NCBI GenBank assembly: GCA_002007465.1
Contig: LNAC01000008.1
Location: 10,089,367 to 10,153,366, forward strand
Direction of reading: 5' to 3'
Source of the DNA: Ailurus styani
Lineage: Eukaryota > Chordata > Mammalia > Carnivora > Ailuridae
DNA length: 64,000 nucleotides
Under the pieces are notes generated by a model. It made no database searches. It had not been told where the DNA came from and saw only the letters and a list, made by a program, of their open reading frames with translations. The translations under genes and the position numbers were made by a program. Shown piece after piece: positions 24,401-55,489 of this stretch. Numbering within the stretch: position 1 is the first letter of the stretch; every line of letters starts with the position of its first letter.

Positions 24401-27400
24401 GGGCATTCTCCAAGTTCAATGGAAGTAGGCCACCGAGAAGCCCAGACCCAGCTGTGCCCATATCCGAATGCTGAGCTAACCAGGACTGGCAGCTCTGTCC
24501 CCAGAAGGTGCTGACACAGACTCCAGGCCCCGGTAACCAGCAGAGCACAGTCCCTGAGGTTTCTGAAGAAAAGCCTGCCGTGTACGGCTGGGCACAAGGA
24601 GATGGAGGCCGTGGTCACAGGGAGGGGGAAAGAGGCACCAGGGCCTCTGGCTCAAAGCGCTCATGGGCGAAGGGGCTGACGCGGGCAACGACTCTTACCA
24701 TATCTGTAGCTTAATTCTCTTGCCATCGAGCTCTATGGTCCTAATTTTAAAGTCAATTCCTGAAAGAAAAGAAGAAAAAAAGGCACTGTCAGCCCACTTC
24801 CCAAGCTGCATCTGAGGCGGGCACCGCCAGGCCGGGCGGGTAACGGCATCCACGGCTTCTGCAGGCCCCGTCTGGCACCGGGCACGTGGGACCTCGGAAT
24901 CTTCCACAGCAAACCTGGAGGCACCTGGAGAGCTTTCTCCTTTCACGGAAGGGGAGGCCGAGGTTCAGAGGGCAGACAGAGCTGCCGGAGGGAAGCCGCA
25001 GGGCTGGCAGACAAACCCGGTGACTTCAGGTGCCAAAGCCTCGTTCTATCCCCTCTCCCCACCAGGCCACCTTTGGGGGTGAGCCTCCACAGAACGCTTT
25101 GCCGGCCAGAGCCCCATGCTTCCGGCCGCCCAGCACCAGGCCCTCCAGGCACACTGGGCACGGAGCCCCATGACACCCCACGGTATCACTCCCATGGCCT
25201 TCTGGCCTCCAGCTCTACCTGCTGTTCCTTCCCTGTGGGTGGTCCGCACCCCGCCCACCTGTCAGCCCCACAAACTCTCTCCTTTAGGACATGCTGGAAG
25301 GTCACCTTCCAAGAAGCTTTCCTGCCCCTGCCCCTCTTGTCCCCTTTCCCCAAGATCAGGGCGACCTCTGAGCCTCTTCAGCTGTTCTCCAGGCTCCTAC
25401 CCTCTCAGTCCCCTCCCAGGCTTTCCAAACCACATTCAACCCTGTCACAAAGCTAACCTCTGTCCCAAACCTTCCAGTGTGCTTGCCAATGGACGGATGA
25501 ACAAAATGGGGTCTGTCCATACTACTACTCAGCCGTGAAAAGGAACAAAGCCCCGACACAGGCTGCAACACAGATGAACCTTGAGAACATCACGTTGAGT
25601 GCAAGAAGGCAGACAGGAAAGGTCACAGAGCGTAGGACCCTATTCGTATGAATTCTCTAGAACAGGCAAATCCCGACAAACAGAAAGGAGATCAGCAGTT
25701 GCCAGAGGTTGCCGAGGGAATGGGAGATTCAGGGGGTTGACTAAGGGGTTTGGGGCTTCTTTTTGTCATAACAAAAATGTTCTAGAATTGGCTGTGGTGA
25801 TGGTTGTCCAACTCTGTGAATACACTAAAAGCCACTGACACGTATGCTTTAAATGGGCGAACTCTACAGTTCACGAATTGTAGCTCAATGAAACTGTTCT
25901 AAAAAAACAAAAAAACAAAAACCACTTTCCACTGGCTTCCCACCACCCCGTCCGCCCCAGAAAAAAGTGAGACGAATAGCGTGTGCACTCCCAGGTCCTG
26001 CCTAGCCCGGTCGCCTCGCCGCACCTGTGGGTCATGTGACTGTTTCCTAAATATCCCAAGATCTGGCCTGGGGGCTCTCATACTTGCTCTTCTGTTCTTG
26101 CAACGTTGCTTCCTTCCACAGCTACCTGCCCCCCCCCCNNNNNNNNNNNNNNNNNNNNNNNNNNNNNNNNNNNNNNNNNNNNNNNNNNNNNNNNNNNNNN
26201 NNNNNNNNNNNNNNNNNNNNNNNNNNNNNNNNNNNNNNNNNNNNNNNNNNNNNNNNNNNNNNNNNNNNNNNNNNNNNNNNNNNNNNNNNNNNNNNNNNNN
26301 NNNNNNNNNNNNNNNNNNNNNNNNNNNNNNNNNNNNNNNNNNNNNNNNNNNNNNCCCCCGCCACCGGCCCTTCACTCAGGTCTCTGTTCAAGTCACCTCC
26401 TCCAGGGAGCCTTCCTGACCAATCTCACTCTCTCCTCCCACTTCCTTTTCTTCTTCATGCATTTATCCCTGACCGTGTATATTTGTTCATTTGCTCCATG
26501 AACCTGGGAATAAAACTCACCCACCTGAATGGCCTGCATGGAGGGCAAACAGCCCAAATCTCTGCTCGTGAAGCCATGAGGCAGAAGCCCGGGTTGACCC
26601 CTCAGAACTGATGATGGGGTTGCTAATTCCATCCCTGTCCACCTCAGGAACTATCCAGAGGGCCACAGGGAATGTCAGACTGCACTTGAAACTTGCCCAC
26701 TAGAACATAAGCCCCAGGAGGGCAGGGACTCGGGCGTCTCATTCATGGCTGTGTCTGTAGTAACTCGGCATGGCACAGGCCAACTACGCATTTGCTAGAA
26801 GCTGATTGCCCAGTCCTGAACACACACCTTGACTACAGGCCTTGTTACATTTCCGTTTCCCTCCGATTCATCCGAGTCATCTCTGCGGCCCCAGCAGCCC
26901 TGCTGGCACACAGCAGCTGTCAGGGAAAGATGGTAGGACAACAGAACTAAGAGCGACAGGGTCTACGTGGTTTACAAAGCACTCTGACACTATGCCATCT
27001 GTCTCCCTGAAGGAACGAGTGAATGAGGCCCTGAGGAGATGGTGGAAGCTGAGCCAGGCCGCGAAGAACCAATTCCAGGAGCCATGGGGCCAAGTTCACA
27101 CCACAAATGATCAATGGAGCTTATGAGAATAGGCTCTGGCAAAATGAAACATGGGCAGGAAACAAACAGCCACTTAATCCCTGATCTATAAAGAAAACCC
27201 AGACGTATACTTAGTGCCAACAGAGAATCACCTTTATGCATTCAGTTGTATTTCAGGACTAAGAGGCCCAGTGATGCTCCTTCCTAAAACACCCTCCACC
27301 TCCTGTCACAGACGCACACGCACATAGAAAATCAAGAAACACTTTCATCGGCAAAGTCCCGCAGCGTTACTCTGTCCTCTCCTCTTCCTGGGTTTCATTA

Positions 27401-29597
27401 ACACACCAAATTTAATTAGGAAGTGTAAACTTTACAAGCCTAAGAATTATGAGGCCGTTACTTCAACGTCAGGAAGAATTCAATTTTCTTAGAAGACAGA
27501 GGCCTGCAGGAAAACTACAAATGTCATCAGAATACCAAGGTGGGAGGGAGGGATTCTGGGTTCAAGGGCCACCTCTACCTTCCCAGGTGACCTTGCCCAA
27601 GTCATGTCTTTGGAAGTGGAGGCCAGCCTCCTCAGAGCCCTTAAGTGCAAGACTGGGCTTTCTGGTCAACAATTAGGAACCAAACAAAAAAGCCCAATCC
27701 CTGAACTGATCTCAATAGTGCTCGTGCTGAACAGGAAGTTTCTGATGCGGGGCAACAGGTCTGGGTTGAAAGTGAGCCACAGCCTGCCAGGAGGTAACAT
27801 CACTTCCTGACTGGTGGAGATGCAAGGGTTGTCCCGAAGTTTGACCTTGGGGTGGTGGAGGGGGAGGAATCAGAAACATCTGTGTCCAAGGATGGGATGC
27901 TGTCACTGCAGGAGCCATTCGGCTTCCTCTGGGCCGCCTCTGGCCAGGATGACAACCCCGTATCCACTGTACATTTCTGATCCTCAACCAACCAGGGCAC
28001 TGGTCAAGGCAGACAGTGTTACTCCTAAACTGAAGAAACAGGGCTCAGAGAGACTAAGTGCTTGTTCAAGAGCAAACAGCAGCTGGAAAGCAGGCATGAC
28101 CATTTCCAGTCCAATTCTCTCTACTCTGCATCTGGCATATAACTGTAAACTGCAGCCCCTGGAAGAGGGGAGGCTGGAAAGAGCAGATCATCATGGGGTT
28201 CGGGGAGATAGGTGATTGGGTTCAAGTTACACAGGGGTAAAGCAAAACCTGGTCCCTAGGTTTTCCGCACTCAGAATCAACTCCTGGGCTTGGTGACCAT
28301 TCCAAAACAAGGCTGCAGAGCTCATAGGCCACTCTACTTGATCGGTGTTACTTCCAGGTCAAACATTTTCACATGGGCAATGGCCGTTTTTGTGGCATGG
28401 GGAGAAGTGAGCTCCACTTTTATGGGTATCAGCACTGAGAAGCAACAAGCCAATTCTGTTCAACCATGGTGTGGGCTGGCTCTGTGGGAAAGGCTGTTCT
28501 GCAAAGTGACAACCGGTGTCCTGGGCCTCAAGATAGGGAAGTTAGGGCTGTCTGTGGCAGCGGCTGATTTTGGTTTCTCACTAAAGTTTTTATCTGGCAT
28601 CTCCTTGAGGATGACAGGTCCTAGGGCAGGCAGCTGTCACTCGCCATGGCTGTCACCCTCAAGTGATGGAAGGTCGGACAGAGAAAGCCTCCAGACTCCT
28701 CACCATTCCTTCTAGAGGAAATTCACCTGTGGGGGAAAAAGGGTCAGGGAGAAGGGCTTAACCCCTGAACATTCCACCAGAAAAGATCAGAAGAGAGCTG
28801 GTTTAGAGTTCTGGTTCTCAGAGGGACCAGCAGTGCTTGCCCTGGGGGTGAGTGCTCACATCTCTCTGGGAAAGTCAAGCCTTGAGTTTTGGGGTTAGAC
28901 CCACATGGATTCAAATTCCATCTTTGCCACCTGCAGACTGTGACCTTGGGTGAGTCTCGTCCCTCCCTGGGCCTCAGACTCCTCATCTGTGAGACGGGCT
29001 CATAAGAGCACCTACCACTGAGGACTGGAGTGTGATAATGCACACAAACCGGCTAGCACACAGTAAATGCTTAATAAGGTCGTATGTCATAGGCCTCCTC
29101 CTATGGCCTACTCTCTGGGCCCGCTTCACTTCTGTAAAGCGGGGACTCCAAAAGAGCAGCTTCGAGGTCTGCTGTGTGGACAGAACGAGATGACCGGCGC
29201 CAGGACCCCAGCCCAAGACACATACTTCCTGACGAGCAGGCTCAGCGTTGGAGCCTCAGTCTCCCTATCTGCACAATGGGCACTTGGTTCCCTCCCCCCA
29301 AAGCCCGGGAACCCCCGAAAGGCGGTGAGGCGGCTGTTCTTCTCCCCTCCGTAGCCCTCGACCCTCTCTGATCCCTGGATCCGTCCGGCCCAGCCGCTCC
29401 CTCAGCCCCAGCCCTTCAGGGGCGCGCCCGGCCCGGGCCTCCGGCGTCCCCGGCCGCTCCCCGGCCCCGCTACCTATGGTGGAGATGAAAGTTGAGTTGA
29501 AGGCGTCCTCGGAGAAGCGGAACAGGACACAGGTCTTCCCCACCCCCGAGTCCCCGATCAGCAGCAGCTTGAACAGGTAATCGTAGGTCTTCGCCAT
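12316..29597 (-). CDS. RAB8A: RAB8A small GTPase, complete (8 coding exons, 207 aa)
   Basis: Exons 29474-29597, 24699-24759, 22759-22819, 19361-19438, 17738-17827, 17079-17144, 15774-15824 and 12316-12408 join in phase into exactly 207 codons plus stop. RAB8A is a membrane-anchored GTPase that drives vesicle traffic from the trans-Golgi and recycling endosomes to the plasma membrane and primary cilium. Visible motifs: P-loop GDSGVGKT (15-22), switch I with T40, WDTAGQE (62-68), NKCD (121-124), ETSAK (149-153), and C-terminal CVLL for geranylgeranylation. T72 in the RTIT segment is the known LRRK2 site. Every splice site is GT-AG. An in-frame TAG at 29649-29651 excludes N-terminal extension, so the ATG at 29597 is the start. 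The gene follows TPM4 in the same direction. Confidence 0.98.
12465..12780. repeat. Degenerate CCAN-type low-complexity tract
   Basis: Irregular short repeats such as CCAACCACCCACCCATC and CATCCACCCCTCCATCCC run through RAB8A intron 7, starting about 60 bases from exon 8. No period is held long enough to count units. Confidence 0.7.
14235..14540 (+). repeat. L1 3' UTR relic
   Basis: Keeps the old L1 tail order: ATACGTTCTGGAGAGCTAGC, CATAGTGATTAGAGTC, GATCTTAATTGTTCTCA and TACAGGTTAATTATATTTCA. Confidence 0.7.
15774..15824 (-). CDS. RAB8A: RAB8A coding exon 7
   Basis: 51 bases, 17 codons, [17 protein letters not shown] (last helix). Acceptor CCACAG, donor GTGAGT. Confidence 0.97.
15825..17078 (-). 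other. RAB8A: RAB8A intron 6
   Basis: No coding exon. A MIR-like segment lies at about 16730-16860 (GGCTCAGTTTCTCCATCTGC). Confidence 0.65.
17079..17144 (-). CDS. RAB8A: RAB8A coding exon 6
   Basis: 66 bases, 22 codons, [15 protein letters not shown] to VEN, with the SAK guanine-binding loop. Acceptor TCACAG, donor GTGAGT. Confidence 0.97.
17738..17827 (-). CDS. RAB8A: RAB8A coding exon 5
   Basis: 90 bases, 30 codons, [16 protein letters not shown] to KERGEK, carrying the guanine-binding NKCD. The acceptor CAG follows an uninterrupted C tract of about 20 bases (G run on the plus strand, 17830-17849), with one N at 17851. Confidence 0.97.
17828..17851. repeat. Long poly-G run ending in a single N
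   Basis: About 20 G bases after CT, then C and one N. On the RAB8A strand it is the C tract of the intron 4 acceptor. Its true length is doubtful. Confidence 0.9.
19361..19438 (-). CDS. RAB8A: RAB8A coding exon 4
   Basis: 78 bases, 26 codons, [16 protein letters not shown] to RNIEE. Acceptor CGCTCAG, donor GTAAGT. Confidence 0.97.
22759..22819 (-). CDS. RAB8A: RAB8A coding exon 3
   Basis: 61 bases that finish W62 and encode [20 protein letters not shown], the switch II region with T72. Acceptor TCTTTAG, donor GTATGG, leaving phase 0. Confidence 0.97.
22820..24698 (-). other. RAB8A: RAB8A intron 2
   Basis: GC-rich sequence without a recognisable exon or repeat. Confidence 0.6.
24699..24759 (-). 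CDS. RAB8A: RAB8A coding exon 2
   Basis: 61 bases encoding the end of G42, then [19 protein letters not shown] and two bases of W62 (interswitch). Acceptor TTTCAG, donor GTAAGA. Confidence 0.97.
25482..25925 (+). repeat. L1 3' end relic, plus orientation
   Basis: Retains L1 tail phrases: CCAATGGACGGATGAACAAA, CAGCCGTGAAAAGGAACAAA, ACAGATGAACCTTGAGAAC, GATGGTTGTCCAACTCTGTG, and a CAAAAA-rich end. Confidence 0.85.
26139..26354. other. Assembly gap (216 N)
   Basis: N run flanked by poly-C on both sides, inside RAB8A intron 1. Confidence 1.
26370..26800 (+). repeat. L2 LINE 3' end
   Basis: CAAGTCACCTCCTCCAGGGA, then CACTAGAACATAAGCCCCAG and GAGGGCAGGGACT are in L2 order. Confidence 0.65.
28880..29078 (+). 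repeat. MIR SINE relic, nearly full length
   Basis: GGATTCAAATTCCATCTTTG, GTGACCTTGGGTGAGTC, GGGCCTCAGACTCCTCATCT and AGTAAATGCTTAATAA occur in MIR order. Confidence 0.85.
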
Positions 29598-30420
29598 ATT
29601 ACACTCTCTCCCCGACGGGAAGTGCGGCCAGCGCCTCGCCACTGGCCGCTAGCCCCGTCCATCAGCGCCGATCCCGCCCTCTATTGGCTCCCGGCCCGCC
29701 GCGCGTCACCGCGGCCGTCGCTCGCTCCCGCGCCCCTCCCGTCGCGGGGAGACCTGGGGAAGGGGCGAGCAAGGGACGGTGCCGGAAGCGGCCCGAGCGC
29801 GCCGCTCATTGGCCGGCGTTCGGGACAGGGCGGGCTCCAATTGGCCAGCAGTGAGGAGTCGAGGGGCTTCAAAAGAAGACCAGCAGGGGGCGTGGCATCC
29901 CGGGTCCCCGCCTTCTTCCCCCGACCCTGAAGCGGCCCCGCCCCCGGTGGGAGGGGGAGGGCGGGGAGTGTCGCCAACGGCTCCGCGTGCCCGCAACTCG
30001 GGGGCGGGGCTTGGGGCGCGTGCGTACGCAGGCGAGGGAGACCGTTAGGCGCCAGCAGAGGGCGCGCGAGCGGTGGGCTCTCCGGCTCCCGCCCTCACGG
30101 CCTGCGCAGCCTCAGTAGGCGCCGGGAAGAACGCGGGAACTGACCGTGGCCTTGCGGTCTGGAGGGTGCTGCGTCAGGCTAGGGGCAACCGAAGAGGAAA
30201 GGGGGGTGGAGACGCCCGCCGTAGTCGAAGCGAGGCCCCTTCGAGACGTCCCCCAGAGTCTCAGCGCTGGCCCGGGGGCTACTTAGGGTTACCCAGGCCT
30301 CGGCCTTCTGACGGCTTCACCGCCACCCGCTGCGCCGAGCCCCGCGGGGAGTCCTCGAGACGCGCCCGCGGACCTAACTAGAGATTGCTCTGACCGCTGT
30401 GTGCCTGCAGCTTCCCCCCT
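29280..30420 (-). promoter_or_regulatory. RAB8A: RAB8A CpG-island promoter with CCAAT boxes
   Basis: Dense CpG sequence covers exon 1 and about 800 bases upstream. On the minus strand three CCAAT motifs (plus-strand ATTGG at 29683-29687, 29808-29812 and 29840-29844) lie about 90-250 bases upstream of the ATG. No TATA box was seen. This is the layout of a broadly expressed gene. The transcription start, probably near 29640-29700, is inferred. Confidence 0.75.
29474..29597 (-). CDS. RAB8A: RAB8A coding exon 1
   Basis: Encodes residues 1-41 plus one base, from [18 protein letters not shown] through the P-loop to FISTI. The donor GTAGCG lies after 29474. The exon sits inside a CpG island. Confidence 0.97.
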
Positions 30421-32424
30421 CACCCCGGAGCCTCGGCCGCCTCAGCCCCGAGGGAGCTAGGGCCGTGAGGATCCTTGGTGATGGTTCCGGGCTCTGATCC
30501 TAGCCTGCTGGTCTTGTCCGCTCCTGAAAAGACACAGTTGATGCGCACCCTAACCCACCGGGATCGGTTTTGCGTTTCCTCCCTTTTTATGGTGAGAAGC
30601 CCGAGGCCAGAGCTTCAGTGATTTTCCCAGACTCTCGCTGGGAAGTTGGATCCGAGCTCCGACTCGGAGGCCGGAGATCACCAGGGTTTCCTGCGGGTCC
30701 GAGGTGGGCCACGCCGCCGGCAGGGCGTCGGAGAGGCGTCTAGACTCCCGGCCCTGGCCGCCCCTCCGCCCCTCCGTCCCTCCGCAGCGCACGGCGCGCA
30801 TCTGGCTCTTGTGGGGAGAGCTTGAGGCGGAGCCCCACCCACGTCGTCGTTGGTGCCCCTGGCCCCCTTCCTGGGAAGCTCCCGGTTCTACTTGCCGGTG
30901 TCTTCTGTCGCCCACGCCTCCCCTTCTCCGGGGGCTGCTTCTCAGACCGCGCTGCAGTCTTTGGGGTCTCCACGTGTGCTTTAGGAGTTCCCCGTGGTCC
31001 CAGGTCTGCTCGCACTCCGGGGGAGCTCATCCACGCCTGTGGCTGCCAGCATCTCCGCGCACAGCTGAGGCTTTAGGGAAATCCCCGGCCCGGCCGTCCT
31101 TGTGTCCGGCCGCTCTCTGGATTTGGCGGAGGTACTTCGATGTGTCCGCAACTGAACGTGGCAACTTAGTCAAACTAGCCTGGCCCGAATTCCCCGCTGA
31201 GTGAAACTGAAGTCATCCTCGACGCGGCTCTTCGATCCCCTCCACATCTTGGTTGTTGAACCTGGTTCTTCTCTCCACTGGTCTTCCTGATTATTCTGTT
31301 CTCTAATCTAGGTTTCACTCTGCAGCGTGCTCATTCTAAAACACCCAGTACCCATGCGGGGTCTGTCGGGGATCAGGCCTTCACACTCTGGCCCTAAACT
31401 CACCCCGTGTTGCACATACGCTTCATGGGCCTGGGAACTCCCTGAGATCCGAGATCAGCTTAACAAACATGGAACACTTCTGTTAGGTGCTGAGACGCGA
31501 GATTGACTGTAACAGTATCCTGAGACGAGACTGCAGCCCAAGGTGGTGGGCCGGAGGGAGAGAACTTGAACTTCAGTCTAGTAATGGTAGGGCCCTTAGA
31601 GAAGGAATTATCGTCATTGATATTCCCCGCATCTACCATCTAAACAAGCTTACAGCATCAGCTAAATGTTGCGTTCATATGAAGGAAATGTTTTTAATTG
31701 TACTTGGTGACAAAAATTGTTTGCATACCACATTAATGTCTTGAAGGCTTTCGTTTCTCTTTTTGATTCCCTACCCCACTTCCCCAAGATCAGATCTTGA
31801 GGCAGATATCAGAGCAATTCAGGTAGTGAAACTGCAGTCATCTTTGACATTCCTTTCTTAAGTTACCTGCCAGCTGGTCAGCTGTTTTAAGATTATTTCC
31901 TCCAGATCACATCTTTTCATTCCATGGCAAGCACTACCTGGGATTAATGGAAACATCCTCCTAACTGGCCTTACTGTCTCTAGTCTACTCCCACTCTAGT
32001 CCTTCCTGAAAATGACTCAGTGCATTTTCCTAATGTGTTTCTTTGTTGATTAGTCTTCAGTGGCTCTCCACTCCTGACCGAATTAAGTTCAGGCTCTCGG
32101 TATGGACCCAGCTTCCCTACTCCTTTCCTTTATATATGCAGGCATTGTGCCTTCCTGACTCAAGCAACAGAGTCCATGTTCCCTGTTCCCGTCTCATCTA
32201 TTAAAATCCTGCCTCAGGCAGGACTGGGTATAACAAAGGACAGGAGCTTTTGAATTACTGAGGCAAAGTGCTCTCACCTGAACACAGAGATCATAATCCT
32301 CCTATGAAGTCATGGTATAAATACGATCTTGGCACAGTTATCTTTCCCATCCGATAAGCGTTCATTGAACCGGAGTACCTTCAGTGCCCCGCCCCCAATA
32401 CATTCTGAAGTTCACACAAATTAT
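30421..32424. other. Intergenic spacer between TPM4 3' end and RAB8A promoter
   Basis: About 2 kb with no gene. It is GC-rich near 30.4-31.1 kb and ordinary AT-richer sequence after that. Nothing else is recognised. Confidence 0.6.
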
Positions 32425-33795
32425 AGTTTATGTAAAAATTTATTCGACCAAAATGTAGAAAAAGTGGTACTATTACATATGATACAGTTGCAAGAATCTA
32501 AATGGAAAGTGTGGATTTTATTCAATTGCACAATTTGCTAGTGTACCTTCTGGGTAGTGTGATGCTTAATAAATAGGAGTGAGGGGTAGAGGATTTGGAT
32601 CAGCTAGAAGCAGGGTGATTTTGTCAGAATTGTAAACTTGAGTTGTCCCCTCACTGCTGGGGAATGTGGAATGTTTCAGCTCTGAGATGTTAACCAAGAA
32701 AGCAGAAATACAACAAAGCCAAAATGTGCAGCCCTGCCTACAAAACACTCCATATCCAGTTTAATCAGGAGTTTCTTGGTCTTTTATTAACTTGGTCCTT
32801 AAGAAGGAATTAAAGTCCTCCATAAGTAAATCTTCTGTTTGCCATTCCCTGAAGTATAAAGGAGATGAAGCTAGGCCGATTACTTTATTTCTACTTTGCT
32901 GTCAGAGAGGCCCCTTCTGCCCAATATTTGTTAACAACTGCTCAGCTATCGATGGCTAGTGGTCTTGATAGGACTTCTCTGAATAAGACTGAATTCTACC
33001 ACATTCATTCCTGCTGAGGAGATGGTCTCAGATCGGAGCAGACAAGCACGGGTCATTATTGGAATAAGCTATCTGCTCCTCAGAGAACAACTTTAGAATG
33101 AAAGGGACATGGAGAAGAGCCTAACATCAAGGATCTATCCAGAAGATATTGGGATAATATGATTATTTCCTGAGCATTCTCATGCTGACTCCTCAAAGGA
33201 TGTTTGCTCTGCATGGCAGAGTGTGGGAAAGACCCAAGATGATTAGGTTAATCTGTCTATGGTTTACGACTTCCCACAAAGCCAGCCCCCCTCCCCCTGG
33301 CTCTTTTTTTTTTTTTTTTTTTTTGCTCTGGATGGAAAATCCCTACCCATGTCTTAATGTGATGGTCCCTGGTTACCTGTCGTGTAACCAACAGTGGCCC
33401 AGAAAGTTATATATTCTTCGGCCTTTTAAGCTGACCCATGACTAGATACTGGAGTTGTTTTGGGGAAGTACAGGGTTGTCTATTTTCCCAGGAACCAAAT
33501 GCCCTCAGTCTTAAGAGAGTATGCTCAATATGAAATACCCTGCCTACCTTATGAATAAATGCAACTTAAGGATAAAAATAGAGCTGAAAAAGCTGGTGCC
33601 ATTTGAAAAAAGGAAGGAATTAGATTTAACTGGTGCTCAAAGCTTCTCTGATACAAAATATTTGGTCATATATTCGTAATTTGCTTGACATTTCCAGCAA
33701 AGCGAAGATTTCAATAGCAAAAGAAACTTCTTACAAGAGAAGAGAAAGACACGGAGCTCTGGAGTTTCTGTTGGAACAAGACTCTTCTGTTTTGG
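32425..33795 (-). other. TPM4: TPM4 3' untranslated region (exon 9d form)
   Basis: Extent inferred from the stop codon to the distal AATAAA. It contains a 21-base A run on the transcript strand (plus-strand T run 33304-33324). Confidence 0.6.
32439..32444 (-). terminator. TPM4: TPM4 distal poly(A) signal (AATAAA)
   Basis: AATAAA on the minus strand, 1.35 kb after the exon 9d stop, followed by TTTTTACATAAACTATAAT. Other AATAAA copies at 32783-32788 and 32884-32889 could be proximal sites. Confidence 0.6.
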
Positions 33796-53845
<20,050 letters not shown>

Positions 53846-53936
53846 GGCTGGGCGGTGGGGCGCGGGCACAGAGGGCTCTGCGGAGGGGACTGCGCGGCGG
53901 GCCGGGCCGAGTGAGCAGCCAGGTGGGGGCGAGGCC

Positions 53937-53942
53937 CTTATA
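53937..53942 (-). promoter_or_regulatory. TPM4: TATA-like box upstream of TPM4 exon 1a
   Basis: Reads TATAAG (in GCCTATAAGGGCC) on the minus strand, about 92 bases upstream of the ATG. It would place the transcription start near 53910, with a 5' UTR of about 65 bases. Confidence 0.55.
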
Positions 53943-54069
53943 GGCTCCGGGCGCGCCGCCCCGCTGCCGGGCGAGACCTGGAGGAGGCCCAAGCCCAGGC
54001 CGCCGGGCCAGCCGCCACTCGCTTGCTCAGGAGGACTTGGCCAGCTCACCGGCGGCCCCGCGGCCCTCG

Positions 54070-54079
54070 CCTTATTTGG
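54070..54079 (-). promoter_or_regulatory. TPM4: Perfect CArG box (SRF site) upstream of TPM4 exon 1a
   Basis: CCTTATTTGG fits the SRF consensus CC(A/T)6GG exactly and lies about 128 bases upstream of the TATA-like box. SRF-driven cytoskeletal and muscle genes typically have such sites at this distance. Binding is inferred. Confidence 0.6.
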
Positions 54080-54461
54080 GCCTAGGATTTTCTCAAAGGG
54101 GGAAAAAAAAAAAGAAAAAGAAAAAGCCCGACCTGTTTCCATTTTTAACCTGGTGACACAGGTCCCTGGTGGGCGTGCGGGCACAGTGCTGGCTCAGGAG
54201 GATCCTGGTGGCCTATCGGCCGGCCTCAATTTCCCCGTCTGTTCTGGGGAGCCCAGAATAGGGCTTGGGTGTGGGTGTAGAGTAGGGGCGAGGTGGGGTG
54301 AGGAGATGCTCATGCTCCCTTCTCCTCCCTCTGGTCCTGCGTCCAGGTGTTGGGAGTCAGGGCTCCCTCCCAACTCCTGCTCTGCCCCAGGGGCTCCCTG
54401 GGTCACCTCCTCTTTCTAGCGAGTCTCTGACTCATCATCTTCTCCCTCTGTCTCCTTTCTG

Positions 54462-54690
54462 ATGAGCGTCTTTGTCTCTCTGTCTCTGTCTCTGTCTCTC
54501 TCCATCTCTCTGTCTCTGTGTCTCTCCACCTCTCGGTGTATTCATTTCCCTGTCTCCCCGTCTCTTTTGCTCTTGTTCTCTTGGAATCTCTCTGTATCTC
54601 TTTCTCTCTCTCTTCTTTCTGGTTCCCCCTCTCCTTCTTTCTGTCTGTCTCCTCCTATGTCTGTCTCTCTGTCCTCTACCCTGCCCCTCC
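54462..54690. repeat. TCTC/TGTC-rich pyrimidine tract
   Basis: Irregular TCTCTGTCTCTG repeats upstream of the TPM4 promoter. Frames through it encode only Ser/Leu/Cys strings. Confidence 0.85.
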
Positions 54691-55254
54691 GGGCCGGCCT
54701 CACAAGGGTGAGATTGACCTGGATCATCTTGGAAATTCTTGGAGCCCAAGGCAGGCACAGACCAGGCCCTGATGCCATCCTGAGATGGCACACCCTCCCT
54801 TCTCAGCTCAGCATCTGTCCGTGGCTCCCCAGCACCCCTGGAACAGGAGGTAGCCTTAGCTCAGCTTGTCACTCAGACTCTTGCCCGTTGCTCCCTCTCC
54901 AACTCTCCCCAACAGTGTTTCCCAGGCTGGGCTGTGGTTTCCCCACCTCCAGGCCTTTGCAGGTAGGGTACCCCCAGCCGCCCCGCTGCCCGGCCCCTCT
55001 GTCCTCCAGCGATCTGCCTTCAGAAAGGTGTATTCACTCATTCTTTTGTGTGATGAACACAGAGAGCCTTTCATGTGCTGAGCCCCAGCAGCACATGCTC
55101 AGAATGTGGCACGACCTACCATTACTGTTATTTGGTCATCAGATTAGGGCTATGAGCTGCTTCGGGGCAGGCCTATGCCTCAGTCTTGTCTGTGGCCCAT
55201 GAGTACCTGGCCTCAGGAAGATCAGAGAACCCTTGTTAATTAAACTGAATAATT

Positions 55255-55421
55255 GGGCGCCTGGGTGGTCAGTGAGTTAAAGCCTCTGCTTTTGGTTCAA
55301 GTCATGATCTCAGGGTCCTGGGATTGAGGCCTGCATCAGGCTCCCTGCTCAGTGGGGAGCCTGCTTCCTCCTCTCTCTGCCTGCCTCTCTGCCTACTTGT
55401 AATCTCTCTCTCTCTGTCAAA

Positions 55422-55472
<51 letters not shown>

Positions 55473-55489
55473 ATCTTTAAAAAAAAAAG
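55255..55489 (+). mobile_element. SINEC with long AAAT tail, plus orientation
   Basis: Well-preserved head GGGCGCCTGGGTGG and body ending CTACTTGTAATCTCTCTCTC. Tail AAAT about 14 times (55419-55474), then a poly-A. The flanks TGAATAATT and TGAACAATT fit a target duplication. The CTACTTGTAATCTC body is, as I recall, common in mustelid copies. Confidence 0.93.

Larger units (their letters stand above)
24760..29473 (-). other. RAB8A: RAB8A intron 1
   Basis: 4.7 kb first intron with an L1 3' relic, an N gap, an L2 fragment and two MIR relics. No coding exon seen. Confidence 0.7.

Noticed and set aside
29598..29642. Possible 15-residue N-terminal extension of RAB8A
   Set aside because: The upstream codon at 29642 is GTG, not ATG, and an in-frame TAG lies at 29649-29651.
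54462..55202. 246-codon frame rich in Ser and Leu
   Set aside because: Its first third is the TCTC/TGTC low-complexity tract and the rest shows no domain.
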